Below are positions 1-6,307 of a stretch of DNA of 14,903 bases, piece after piece; the stretch's first letter is position 1; the number at the start of each line of letters is the position of its first letter. Under the pieces are notes generated by a model that was not told where the DNA came from, did not search any database, and saw only the letters and a list, made by a program, of their open reading frames with translations. The stretch comes from Bacteroidales bacterium 52_46 (lineage in GTDB: Bacteria > Bacteroidota > Bacteroidia > Bacteroidales > Muribaculaceae). A program made the position numbers and the translations under genes. The DNA is taken from assembly GCA_001915385.1 (NCBI GenBank), contig MNQK01000033.1:68988-83890 (forward strand), given 5' to 3'.

Positions 1-260
1 AACCACAAACCGCCCGTCCCGGGCTTATCCTCTGTTTGTATTGCATTGTGCCCCGGTCTGCGCCCGCTCCGCGTTCTCCGAGCCGGGGTTAATAACAATT
101 CACGAGCCTCCGGCCCTCCGATTATGCTCCAGAAAATGATTTGGGAGGTTGGGCATTTCGGGTGATGATTTTTATTCGTATTGCTTTTTAACATTTCAAC
201 CGGGTTTTGCAGCTGACCCTAAATTCGGATTGGATCCTTTTTAGTACACGTTGTAAAAGA
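1..260. other. Unassigned region with nested inverted repeats; possible structured RNA
   Basis: No convincing protein-coding frame is seen. Two structured blocks are visible. ACAAAC (5-10) pairs with GTTTGT (34-39), enclosing GCCC (12-15) pairing with GGGC (21-24). ATTGT (45-49) and CCCCGG (51-56) pair with CCGGGG (83-88) and ACAAT (95-99), giving one long hairpin with an internal bulge. The block could be a structured RNA or a processed 3' region belonging to the left flank. I found no TAnnTTTG promoter on either strand, and no tmRNA, SRP RNA or RNase P signature I could defend. A 6S-like RNA read on the minus strand is only a guess. The rest (about 100-260) shows nothing recognisable. Confidence 0.35.
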
Positions 261-261
261 A

Positions 262-297
262 ATAATGACTGAAAATCAAGTGATTTTCAGTCATTAT
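262..297 (-). terminator. Intrinsic terminator of tRNA-Leu
   Basis: A perfect 17-bp inverted repeat (ATAATGACTGAAAATCA at 262-278 and its complement at 281-297) is separated by two bases. It starts 3 bases downstream of the tRNA 3' end on the minus strand. In that direction it is followed by a T-rich tract (TTTCTTTT). Position and shape fit termination of the tRNA transcript. Confidence 0.75.
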
Positions 298-300
298 CAG

Positions 301-382
301 TACCCGGACCCGGGCTCGAACCGGGATGGGTCGCCCCACTGGTGTTTGAGACCAGCGCGTCTACCGATTCCGCCATCCGGGC
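301..382 (-). tRNA. tRNA-Leu, anticodon CAA
   Basis: Read on the minus strand, this 82-base segment folds as a class II tRNA. The acceptor stem is GCCCGGA with TCCGGGT (the end pair is G-U) and the discriminator base is A. The anticodon loop is CTCAAAC, with CAA at plus positions 346-348 reading Leu codon UUG. A long variable arm (GGGGCGACCC) and a T-arm with GGTTCGAGCCC are present. CCA is not encoded, so it must be added enzymatically. It has its own promoter (393-424) and terminator (262-297), so it appears to be a single-gene unit. It is divergent from rplU. Confidence 0.95.
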
Positions 383-392
383 TTTTGCAGGG

Positions 393-424
393 CAAAGGTA
401 ATGTAAATTTTTGGATTTTACAAC
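393..424 (-). promoter_or_regulatory. Promoter of tRNA-Leu (Bacteroidetes type)
   Basis: On the minus strand TACCTTTG (plus 393-400) matches the -7 consensus TAnnTTTG. GTTG (plus 421-424) lies about 20 bases upstream, as expected for the -33 element. The tRNA 5' end is 10 bases downstream of the -7 element. Confidence 0.75.
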
Positions 425-482
425 TGTTTTTGCGGAATTGGTGAATTTTTAGGTAAAAATATTGGAAATGAGGCGGTAAAAA

Positions 483-514
483 TTTGGTGGAGAAAAAATA
501 ATGTTGTACCTTTG
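483..514 (+). promoter_or_regulatory. Promoter of rplU-rpmA
   Basis: TTTG (483-486) and TACCTTTG (507-514) are separated by 20 bases, matching the Bacteroidetes -33/-7 pattern. The leader to the rplU start would be about 90 bases. That is long enough for autoregulation by a ribosomal protein, although I see no specific binding fold. Confidence 0.75.
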
Positions 515-609
515 TGTGCTTAAATTTTTCCGCACCGGGTCGATTAGGAAGCGGATGCCACGGAATGGCGTTCCACCCGACGGAGTAACATATAAACCAA
601 CAAGTTAAA

Positions 610-930
610 ATGTTTGTAATTGTAGAAATCCAAGGACAACAGTTCAAAGCTGAAAAAGACAAGTTCTTGTATGTACACTATCTCGGCGAAGAGGTAAAAG
701 AGGGCGACAAGGTAGAGTTCGACCGCGTGCTTCTTGCAGATGCCGACGGTGACGTTAAGGTCGGCGCGCCTACCGTAGAAGGTGCGAAGGTAGTATGCGA
801 AGTAGCTGCTCCTCTTGTAAAAGGTGACAAAGTGATCGTTTTCAAGAAAAAACGCCGCAAAGGTTACCGCGTGAAGAATGGCCACCGCCAGTATTTCACC
901 AAAATTGTGATTAAAGACGTTATTGCATAA
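610..930 (+). CDS. rplU: 50S ribosomal protein L21
   Basis: This encodes L21, a small protein of the large ribosomal subunit that binds 23S rRNA. The 106-residue product has the usual length. It shows the family pattern: an N-terminal MFVIVEIQGQQFKAEKD strand pair, a central acidic stretch (EEVKEGDKVEFDRVLL), and the basic C-terminal signature KKKRRKGYRVKNGHRQ followed by FTKIVIKDV. The ATG start is chosen because L21 proteins begin directly with this strand and no upstream extension is needed. It lies 19 bases before rpmA, the conserved rplU-rpmA pair, and the two are almost certainly cotranscribed from the promoter at 483-514. There is no obvious Shine-Dalgarno sequence, which is normal in Bacteroidetes. 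Confidence 0.97.
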   Translation: MFVIVEIQGQQFKAEKDKFLYVHYLGEEVKEGDKVEFDRVLLADADGDVKVGAPTVEGAKVVCEVAAPLVKGDKVIVFKKKRRKGYRVKNGHRQYFTKIVIKDVIA

Positions 931-949
931 CCCCTAAAATCTTGAAGAA

Positions 950-1213
950 ATGGCACATAAAAAAGGTGTAGGTAGTTCGAAGAACGGTCGTGAGTCGGAA
1001 AGCAAACGACTCGGTGTTAAGATTTTCGGCGGTCAGAATTGCAAAGCCGGCAACATCATCAAGCGTCAGCGCGGTACAGTGCACCACCCCGGTCAGAACG
1101 TGGGTATGGGCAAGGACCACACAATCTACGCTTTGATTGACGGTGTGGTTGTATTCTCGGAAGGGAAGAACGGCCGCCGCTTCATCAATGTTGCTCCGCA
1201 CGCCGAAGCTTAA
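950..1213 (+). CDS. rpmA: 50S ribosomal protein L27
   Basis: This encodes L27, whose N-terminal tail reaches toward the peptidyl-transferase centre. The 87-residue product starts with the classical AHKKGVGSSKNGRESESKRLG sequence directly after Met. It therefore lacks the cleavable N-terminal extension found in Firmicutes L27. The conserved core (IIKRQRGTVHHPGQNVGMGKDHTI and ALIDGVVVF) is intact. It is the second gene of the rplU operon and is followed by a strong intrinsic terminator 23 bases after the stop codon, which closes the operon. Confidence 0.97.
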   Translation: MAHKKGVGSSKNGRESESKRLGVKIFGGQNCKAGNIIKRQRGTVHHPGQNVGMGKDHTIYALIDGVVVFSEGKNGRRFINVAPHAEA

Positions 1214-1236
1214 ACGTAGTTAACACGTATAAAATG

Positions 1237-1274
1237 GCATCGTGTCCCTCCTCGGGGCTCGATGCTTTTTTTTT
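1237..1274 (+). terminator. Intrinsic terminator of rplU-rpmA
   Basis: GCATCG (1237-1242) pairs with CGATGC (1260-1265). An inner CCC/GGG stem extends the hairpin, and nine T residues follow (1266-1274). Confidence 0.88.
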
Positions 1275-1282
1275 GTGGGGAG

Positions 1283-1327
1283 GTGGGTCGGACACGTCGG
1301 ACAGGTCCGACTTGTCTGACTTATCTG
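1283..1327. repeat. Degenerate 9-bp tandem repeat array 1 (5 units)
   Basis: Reading in 9s gives GTGGGTCGG, ACACGTCGG, ACAGGTCCG, ACTTGTCTG and ACTTATCTG. The period is exact but the bases drift from unit to unit. It lies between the rpmA terminator and the GH30 gene. It belongs to the same style of array as those at 6244, 12882, 13364 and 14641. Confidence 0.75.
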
Positions 1328-1522
1328 ATGGGCTATGCAAGGCCGTGGTGGCGGGGGATGGGATAGAATGGGAATCGGGGGTTGCGGTGCGGGTGATTTG
1401 TGCTCTGCGGGGTCAATTGGTGGTATTTTGGTGTCAAATGGATGGATGTGGCTGCATGATTGGAATTTAATTGGTAATTTTATGATGCGAAATGCGATTA
1501 TTATTACATTTAATAAATTACC
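1328..1522. other. Intergenic remainder upstream of the GH30 gene
   Basis: The rpmA-GH30 gap (1214-1522) holds the terminator and repeat array 1, then this stretch. It is G-rich up to about 1450 and A+T-rich near 1465-1520. No exact TAnnTTTG element was found; TACATTTA (1505-1512) is a two-mismatch relative close to the start codon. Open frames crossing it look non-coding. Confidence 0.4.
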
Positions 1523-4108
1523 ATGAACGGAAAATCTATCATGAAAGGACGAATGATTTTACTGCGGGGAGTTGTAATGCTGTGTTGTCTGTCGGCGTGC
1601 TTAGTGGCAGGCGCGCAGGCCGAGATGGACAGGTTTGTCAGACATTACAGCGGTTACTATCTCAGCGAGGGAAGCGCGGGGAAGGCACAGCTGCAGAGGG
1701 TTGACAAGACGGTAAAGTATCACCTGAAGCGGTCGTGGCGCAATTATTACAATATCATTATCGAAAACGATGGCGGCGACAGGTACCTGACGCTTACGGG
1801 CGACCGCGAGCTGGTGTTCGCCGATGACAATTCGACGGCAAATTCCGATTTTCTCATAGAGCAGGGAGAGGGTGGATATTCGCTGTTGAAATGCCGCGGC
1901 AACGGTAAGTATGTGGGTACTGACGATGCGCGTTTAGGGTCGGCGGTGTATTGCGACAAGGACGGCAAGTCGTCGAAACATCTGTGGTATGTGGCGGAGG
2001 TGTCGGAGACGCAGCCGGAGGCCGAGACTGTCAGTTATCTGCTCAATCCCGAGGCGTTGCGCCAGGTGCACGAAGGCTGGGGCGTGTCGCTGTGCTGGTG
2101 GGCCAACATGTGCGGCAAGTGGAGCGACGACAAGATTGACAAAATCGTAGACTGGCTCGTGAGTCCGACGGGATTGAACTATAACGTGTTCCGCTATAAT
2201 ATAGGCGGCGGCGACGACCCGCAGCACCGCAACTGCGACGCCGGCCACATGCGCAGCGGTAAGGGACAGCGCGCCGAGATGGAAGGCTTCAAGGACGCGA
2301 CCGACGGCGGCTATATCTGGAGCCGCGACGCCGCACAGCGCAAAATAATGCTTAAAATCAAGGAGAAACGCCCCGACGCCATATTCGAGGCATTCAGCAA
2401 TTCCGCTCCATATTACATGACTTACAGCGGTTGTTCGGCAGGCAATGACAATGCCGGGAAAGACAATCTCAAACCGGAATATTACGAGGAATTCGCGCAT
2501 TATCTTGTGGATGTGTGCAAGCATTATAAGGATGAATACGGGATTGAGTTCCGTACCCTCGAGCCGTTCAATGAACCGCTTACCGACTACTGGGGGCGCA
2601 ACGGCGGTCAGGAAGGGTGTCATTTCGACTATGCGTCGCAGGTGGCTTTTCTGAAGGTGCTTTATCCGATACTCAAGGCGTCGGGACTCAATACGGTGAT
2701 TTCGGCATCGGACGAGTGCTGGGTCAGCGGTGCCGTGGGCGGTTTCAATGCCTACAGGGACGGCGGAGTGCTCGATATGGTCGGACAGTGGAACACGCAT
2801 ACGTATAATGCCGACAACCGCAGCCGCACGCAGCTCAACGCCCTTGTGCACGGGGCCGGCAAACGGCTGTGGATGAGCGAGACAGGTGCCGGAGGCGACG
2901 GTATCAAGGGCAATCTCGACATGGTGCACCGCCTCTTTGACGACGTGCGCTATCTCGAATGCGAGTCGTGGCACGACTGGCAGTATATCGAGGAGTGGAA
3001 CGACCAGTGGTGCATGGTCAAGGCCAGCTTCGCCAACCAGAGCTATGAGCGTGTAAAGAATTATTATGTCAGACAGCAGGTGACGCGTTTCATAAAGCCC
3101 GGCTACAGGTTTGTGGCCACGTCGGAGGACCTGACGCTGGCCGCAGTCAGCGAGCAGCGCGATACGCTCGTGCTTGTGGCAATCAACCCTGGAAGGGTCA
3201 GGGTGCGCCATGAGTGCCGCCTGATGAATTGCGAGCCGACAGCCGCGCCGTCAGTGTATATGACGACGGCGACGGGGAGCATGGTCAAGACATCGTGCGA
3301 GTATGCCGGCGGGGTGCTGTCGATAACAATGCCCGACCTGAGTATCGCCACGTTCATCATACCGATGAAGAAGCCGCAGCAGGAGACGGTTGAGATACGC
3401 GACGGCGCACATTACATGATACAGCCGCAATACAACCGTGAGGTGGCGCTTACGGCAGCCGACGGTGCGGTGAAAGTGGACGATGTGGCATATCCCGACG
3501 GCTGGAAAGCGAATGCCGCGGGCGAAGCGATGTCACCTATAGCCGCCAATCAGACATGGCAGTTGCATGCCGAAGGTAATGGCAGTTATATGCTTGAAAA
3601 TATGGAGGGTGACAGGCTCTACGGCAATATCGGATACTATCTCGGTGCTACGGCCGACGACTTGGCCGCCGATGCCAACGGGTATTTCAATTTCACGAGG
3701 ATAGACAACCACAGTTATAAAATCACGCTTGCGGGCGAGAACCGCGCGCTCGACCTCGAGAACGGCAAAAGCGATGCCGGCACTACGGTGGGAGTATGGG
3801 AATATGGCAGCGACGCGTCGCAGGCACACCGCCACTGGCAGCTGATACCGCTGCAACTGTCGGCCGACCCGGCTTCGGTCGATGCGGTGACGCAGGCGCC
3901 GGTCAAACTTGTCACCGGACGCAATATGCTGACTGTCACGGCGCCGTCAGAGAGCCGGTGCAATGTGGCAGTGTACGCGCTCAACGGGGTGTGCAAGGGC
4001 AATGTGGATTTCACAGAATCGGTAGCTGTGCCGCTTGCATCGGGATATTATGTGGTAAGAGTGAACTGCGACGGCAGCGTGACGACACGTACCGTCAAAG
4101 TGCAGTAG
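1523..4108 (+). CDS. Secreted GH30-type glycoside hydrolase with trefoil-like domains and T9SS tail
   Basis: This 861-residue secreted enzyme is predicted to cleave beta-linked polysaccharide. Residues 7-33 form a signal peptide; an internal Met7 (1541) gives a cleaner signal start than Met1. Residues 35-160 resemble a ricin-like beta-trefoil. Residues about 170-615 form a GH30-like barrel with beta-sandwich. It contains EGWGVSLCWWANM (184-196), the acid/base motif EPFNEP (Glu351) and the nucleophile motif WMSETG (Glu453). Residues about 622-778 form a second trefoil-like domain, with QTWQL and HWQLIPL. Residues about 795-861 match a T9SS sorting tail (YALNG, ASGYYVVRV). The GWG-CWWA signature recalls endo-beta-1,6-galactanases of GH30 subfamily 5, but the substrate is inference. 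LSAC at 23-26 also fits a lipobox, which would be odd with a T9SS tail. No SusC/SusD pair lies nearby. Confidence 0.88.
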   Translation: MNGKSIMKGRMILLRGVVMLCCLSACLVAGAQAEMDRFVRHYSGYYLSEGSAGKAQLQRVDKTVKYHLKRSWRNYYNIIIENDGGDRYLTLTGDRELVFADDNSTANSDFLIEQGEGGYSLLKCRGNGKYVGTDDARLGSAVYCDKDGKSSKHLWYVAEVSETQPEAETVSYLLNPEALRQVHEGWGVSLCWWANMCGKWSDDKIDKIVDWLVSPTGLNYNVFRYNIGGGDDPQHRNCDAGHMRSGKGQRAEMEGFKDATDGGYIWSRDAAQRKIMLKIKEKRPDAIFEAFSNSAPYYMTYSGCSAGNDNAGKDNLKPEYYEEFAHYLVDVCKHYKDEYGIEFRTLEPFNEPLTDYWGRNGGQEGCHFDYASQVAFLKVLYPILKASGLNTVISASDECWVSGAVGGFNAYRDGGVLDMVGQWNTHTYNADNRSRTQLNALVHGAGKRLWMSETGAGGDGIKGNLDMVHRLFDDVRYLECESWHDWQYIEEWNDQWCMVKASFANQSYERVKNYYVRQQVTRFIKPGYRFVATSEDLTLAAVSEQRDTLVLVAINPGRVRVRHECRLMNCEPTAAPSVYMTTATGSMVKTSCEYAGGVLSITMPDLSIATFIIPMKKPQQETVEIRDGAHYMIQPQYNREVALTAADGAVKVDDVAYPDGWKANAAGEAMSPIAANQTWQLHAEGNGSYMLENMEGDRLYGNIGYYLGATADDLAADANGYFNFTRIDNHSYKITLAGENRALDLENGKSDAGTTVGVWEYGSDASQAHRHWQLIPLQLSADPASVDAVTQAPVKLVTGRNMLTVTAPSESRCNVAVYALNGVCKGNVDFTESVAVPLASGYYVVRVNCDGSVTTRTVKVQ

Positions 4109-4153
4109 GCCGGTATGAAGCCGAGTTGAAAAAGAAGTGGTGCATTATTTATT

Positions 4154-4230
4154 CCGCGGTTAGAAACCGCGGCTACTACATGAAGCGATTTGACAGTCAG
4201 CATGGTAGTAGCCGCGGTTTCTAACCGCGG
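4154..4230. repeat. Perfect 26-bp inverted repeat (REP/MITE-like)
   Basis: The arm at 4154-4179 is exactly complementary to the arm at 4205-4230, around a 25-base spacer. Each arm is itself palindromic, with CCGCGGTT facing AACCGCGG. It lies 45 bases after the GH30 stop codon and 54 bases from the convergent lipoprotein stop. There is no T-tract, so it resembles a repetitive extragenic palindrome or a miniature mobile element rather than a plain terminator. It may still stop or protect transcripts from both sides. Confidence 0.8.
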
Positions 4231-4284
4231 TGCAACGCGCTAAAGGCGTGATTAACCGTGGAAAGATGAGTTTTTCTATGGGAA

Positions 4285-4695
4285 TTATTTGTCGCCGCGG
4301 AAGCCGCCTTGCTGCGGGGAGCCGGGATTGCTCCCGGGACCGTTGCCTACGGAGGGCGGTTGTGCGGGCGGGTTGACTATGCCGGGCATGCCGGGACGGT
4401 TGGGTGTGCCGCCGGGACGCATGTTGCCGGGACCGGGACCGGGAGAGCCGTTTGGGCGATACTGCGGGGGATAGTAACCCGGGCCGGTGCCGCCGGGAAA
4501 TATGCTTCCTGGGCCGTTGCCTATGAGCGGGGGCTGCGATATGCCGTTCCAGTTGCTCCAGTAGTAGGGCGCGTAGTCGCCTGCGTACCAGCCAGTACCC
4601 CCGTCGACGGTGGCAGTGGTGGTCCATCCCATGCAGCCTGAGAGCGTGACGGCCATTGTAGCCGACAGCGCCAGTATGCCTGTTGATTTTTTCAT
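4285..4695 (-). CDS. Small Pro/Gly-rich lipoprotein of unknown function
   Basis: I do not recognise the family. The 136-residue product begins with a lipoprotein signal: MKKSTGILALSATMAVTLSG then Cys21, with LSGC as the lipobox. After an aromatic patch (about residues 37-52, with WYAGDYAPYYWSNW) it is low in complexity: runs of GNGPGS, GGTGPG, PGPGPG, NRPGMPG and GNGPGSNPGS up to the C-terminus. This suggests a disordered, surface-exposed or envelope-anchored protein without an enzyme fold. It starts after an unusually good Shine-Dalgarno sequence (4701-4708). It lies downstream of cdd on the same strand, 156 bases away, and is probably transcribed separately. It converges with the GH30 gene. 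Confidence 0.72.
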   Translation of the reverse strand: MKKSTGILALSATMAVTLSGCMGWTTTATVDGGTGWYAGDYAPYYWSNWNGISQPPLIGNGPGSIFPGGTGPGYYPPQYRPNGSPGPGPGNMRPGGTPNRPGMPGIVNPPAQPPSVGNGPGSNPGSPQQGGFRGDK

Positions 4696-4700
4696 AATAT

Positions 4701-4708
4701 CCTCCTTT
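4701..4708 (-). promoter_or_regulatory. Canonical Shine-Dalgarno of the lipoprotein gene
   Basis: On the minus strand AAAGGAGG lies 5 bases before the ATG at 4695. This is a near-perfect anti-16S match. It fixes the start and stands out because most starts in this window have no such sequence. Confidence 0.7.
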
Positions 4709-4756
4709 CGTTGACAGTAGGGAGGGTGTGTCGTGGGAAACTACATAATGCAATGT

Positions 4757-4799
4757 TTTCGGCACCCTCTGTATATTAGACAAGAAAAAGGTGCCGAAA
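4757..4799. repeat. 10-bp inverted repeat between cdd and the lipoprotein gene
   Basis: TTTCGGCACC (4757-4766) is perfectly complementary to GGTGCCGAAA (4790-4799) across a 23-base A+T-rich spacer. It lies 53 bases past the cdd stop and 62 bases before the lipoprotein start. It could be a cdd 3' hairpin or an operator or leader hairpin for the lipoprotein gene. No T-run follows the distal arm, which argues against a standard terminator. Confidence 0.6.
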
Positions 4800-4851
4800 G
4801 TTGGTGCGTATTTATTAACAAAAGTTAAAACAAGGTAGGCACGGAGGATGG

Positions 4852-5325
4852 TCAGAAGTCGGAGAAGGAGAGGGGGAGGAGGGCTTTGACGGAGGGGAGG
4901 ATGTAGATTTCGTCGCGGCCGGCGAGGAGCACTTCGACATCGTGTCCGGCAAGTTTTTCATATTCGAGGAGAGCCTGACGGCATGCTCCGCAGGGTGGTA
5001 CGGGCAGTTCCACTTCCTTTCCGTCGGTGCCCCGGGCGGCTATGGCGATTTTCTCGAAACGCGCGTCGGGGTAATTGGCTCCGGCATAGTAGCATGCGGT
5101 GCGTTCGGCGCAGGTGCCGGAGGGGAAGGCTGCGTTTTCCTGGTTGGCGCCGGTGACGATGTTGCCGTCGGAGAGGAGTATGGCGGCGCCGACATTGAAG
5201 CGGCTGTAGGGCGCGTAGCTGCGGTGCGTGGCTTCGCGGGCGAGGTCGACAAGGCGCTGCTGCACGGGTGTCAGTTCGGAATATGAGGCTGATATTACGG
5301 GGACGGTGATATCGATATTTTTCAT
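4852..5325 (-). CDS. cdd: Cytidine deaminase
   Basis: This converts cytidine and deoxycytidine to uridine and deoxyuridine in cytoplasmic pyrimidine salvage. The 157-residue product has the zinc site of the family. The first ligand is Cys72 in TCAERTA, with Glu74 as the proton shuttle; the others are Cys112 and Cys115 in PPCGACRQ. The substrate-binding FNVGAAI strand and the NQENAAF segment (61-67) are also present. An upstream in-frame ATG (5379) would add 18 residues with no family support, so the ATG at 5325 (MKNIDITVPV) is preferred. The use of Cys as first ligand is typical of the short homotetrameric class. It is divergent from the TPR gene. Its own promoter is not clear; TTTATTTG on the minus strand near 5373-5380 is a one-mismatch candidate. 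Confidence 0.95.
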   Translation of the reverse strand: MKNIDITVPVISASYSELTPVQQRLVDLAREATHRSYAPYSRFNVGAAILLSDGNIVTGANQENAAFPSGTCAERTACYYAGANYPDARFEKIAIAARGTDGKEVELPVPPCGACRQALLEYEKLAGHDVEVLLAGRDEIYILPSVKALLPLSFSDF

Positions 5326-5416
5326 GATTAAAAACCTGTTAAAAGAATTGCGGGAGGGGTTAGTCCGCAAATAAAACAAATTTCATGGCAAAAAGCAAAA
5401 TTTTGAGGCGTTAAAT

Positions 5417-5447
5417 TTTGCGCATTACTGATATTTGCTTAATTTTG
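5417..5447 (+). promoter_or_regulatory. Promoter of the TPR protein gene
   Basis: TTTG (5417-5420) and TAATTTTG (5440-5447) are separated by 19 bases and match the Bacteroidetes -33/-7 elements. The start codon is 43 bases downstream. Confidence 0.7.
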
Positions 5448-5490
5448 CACTTCAGAAAAATAGTAAAATACCAACAATACATCACTTGTA

Positions 5491-6174
5491 ATGTCAAAGA
5501 AAACAACCGGCGAGGAGACTCGCACATCAATCGACAACCTTAACGATTCTCTCACAGGCTTAGGCGCCAAGGTGCAGAAAAACATGAAGGTCCTCTCAAT
5601 CATCGGCATCGTGATAGCCGCGATTGTAGTGGGCGTAATAGTATACATATTCTTAGTGAAGAAACCGGCAGTCAAGAAGATGGACAACGCCATCGGCCAG
5701 GCTGACCGCGAAATGCTGATGACCGGCAACGACTCCACTTCCACCGTAATGTACCAGAAGGTGGCCGAAGGCAGTTACGATGCCGCCAACCGTGCGAAGC
5801 TCATGGCTGCAATCGGTCTCTACAAGCAGGGAAAATATGAGGAAGCCATCAAGTATCTGAAGGACTACAGCGTGAAAGACGCCATAATCGGTCCGGCATC
5901 GCTTTCGCTCCTCGGCGACTGCTATGTCAACACCGACAAACTCGAAGATGCCGTCAAGGCTTACAAAGACGCTATCTCGGAAAGCGACGGCAATCCTTAC
6001 TACACTCCGATATTCATGGTGAAACTCGCGCACATCTACCACGAGCAGAAGAAATACAGCGACGAGGCCGCCGTATATCAGGAAATCATGGACAAATATC
6101 CCCAGTTCATGAGCAACACATACTTCAATATCGAGAAAGACCTCGAGCGCGCAAAGCAACTTGCAGGGAAGTAA
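5491..6174 (+). CDS. Membrane-anchored tetratricopeptide repeat protein
   Basis: The 227-residue protein has a short polar N-terminus (1-32) and one hydrophobic segment at about 34-56 (VLSIIGIVIAAIVVGVIVYIFLV), followed by KK. The C-terminal part carries TPR-like helical pairs: about 100-126 (LYKQGKYEEAIKYL), about 134-164 (LGDCYVNTDKLEDAVKAYKDA) and about 172-204 (LAHIYHEQKKYSDEAAVYQEI). The layout resembles YfgM-type inner-membrane TPR proteins that scaffold envelope protein assembly, but that role is inference. The soluble part should lie outside the cytoplasm. It has its own promoter (5417-5447) and terminator (6200-6233), so it is likely monocistronic. Confidence 0.85.
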   Translation: MSKKTTGEETRTSIDNLNDSLTGLGAKVQKNMKVLSIIGIVIAAIVVGVIVYIFLVKKPAVKKMDNAIGQADREMLMTGNDSTSTVMYQKVAEGSYDAANRAKLMAAIGLYKQGKYEEAIKYLKDYSVKDAIIGPASLSLLGDCYVNTDKLEDAVKAYKDAISESDGNPYYTPIFMVKLAHIYHEQKKYSDEAAVYQEIMDKYPQFMSNTYFNIEKDLERAKQLAGK

Positions 6175-6199
6175 GCAGGAACAGGACAACGATATAGCG

Positions 6200-6233
6200 G
6201 AGGGCGCATGATTGCGCCCTCTCGTGTTTTTTT
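6200..6233 (+). terminator. Intrinsic terminator of the TPR gene
   Basis: GAGGGCGC (6200-6207) pairs with GCGCCCTC (6214-6221) around a 6-base loop, followed by seven T residues at 6227-6233. Confidence 0.9.
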
Positions 6234-6243
6234 AAGGGGGATC

Positions 6244-6306
6244 TTTTAGCTATAGTAGCTATCTTAGTAAAATAGCGATTATAGCTAAAATAGCTTTTAT
6301 AATTGA
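6244..6306. repeat. Degenerate 9-bp tandem repeat array 2 (7 units)
   Basis: Units in order are TTTTAGCTA, TAGTAGCTA, TCTTAGTAA, AATAGCGAT, TATAGCTAA, AATAGCTTT and TATAATTGA. The array fills the space between the TPR terminator and the MATE start, ending one base before the ATG at 6308. It must therefore lie in the MATE promoter or leader. Confidence 0.75.
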
Positions 6307-6307
6307 A

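Noticed and set aside
1..130. RNase P RNA, tmRNA or SRP RNA at the left edge
   Set aside because: None of the diagnostic motifs could be found on either strand, such as the SRP GGAAGG-type loop, the tmRNA tRNA-like 3' end or the RNase P P4 sequences.
1934..3211. 425-codon open frame on the minus strand inside the GH30 gene
   Set aside because: It lies fully opposite a gene with clear catalytic motifs. Its translation is rich in Arg/His/Ala with no recognisable domain, as expected for the antisense of G+C-rich codons.
4160..4783. 207-codon frame on the minus strand crossing the lipoprotein gene
   Set aside because: It runs through the 26-bp inverted repeat and overlaps the lipoprotein gene in another frame. 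The lipoprotein has a clean lipobox and Shine-Dalgarno, while this frame is Arg/His-rich shadow.
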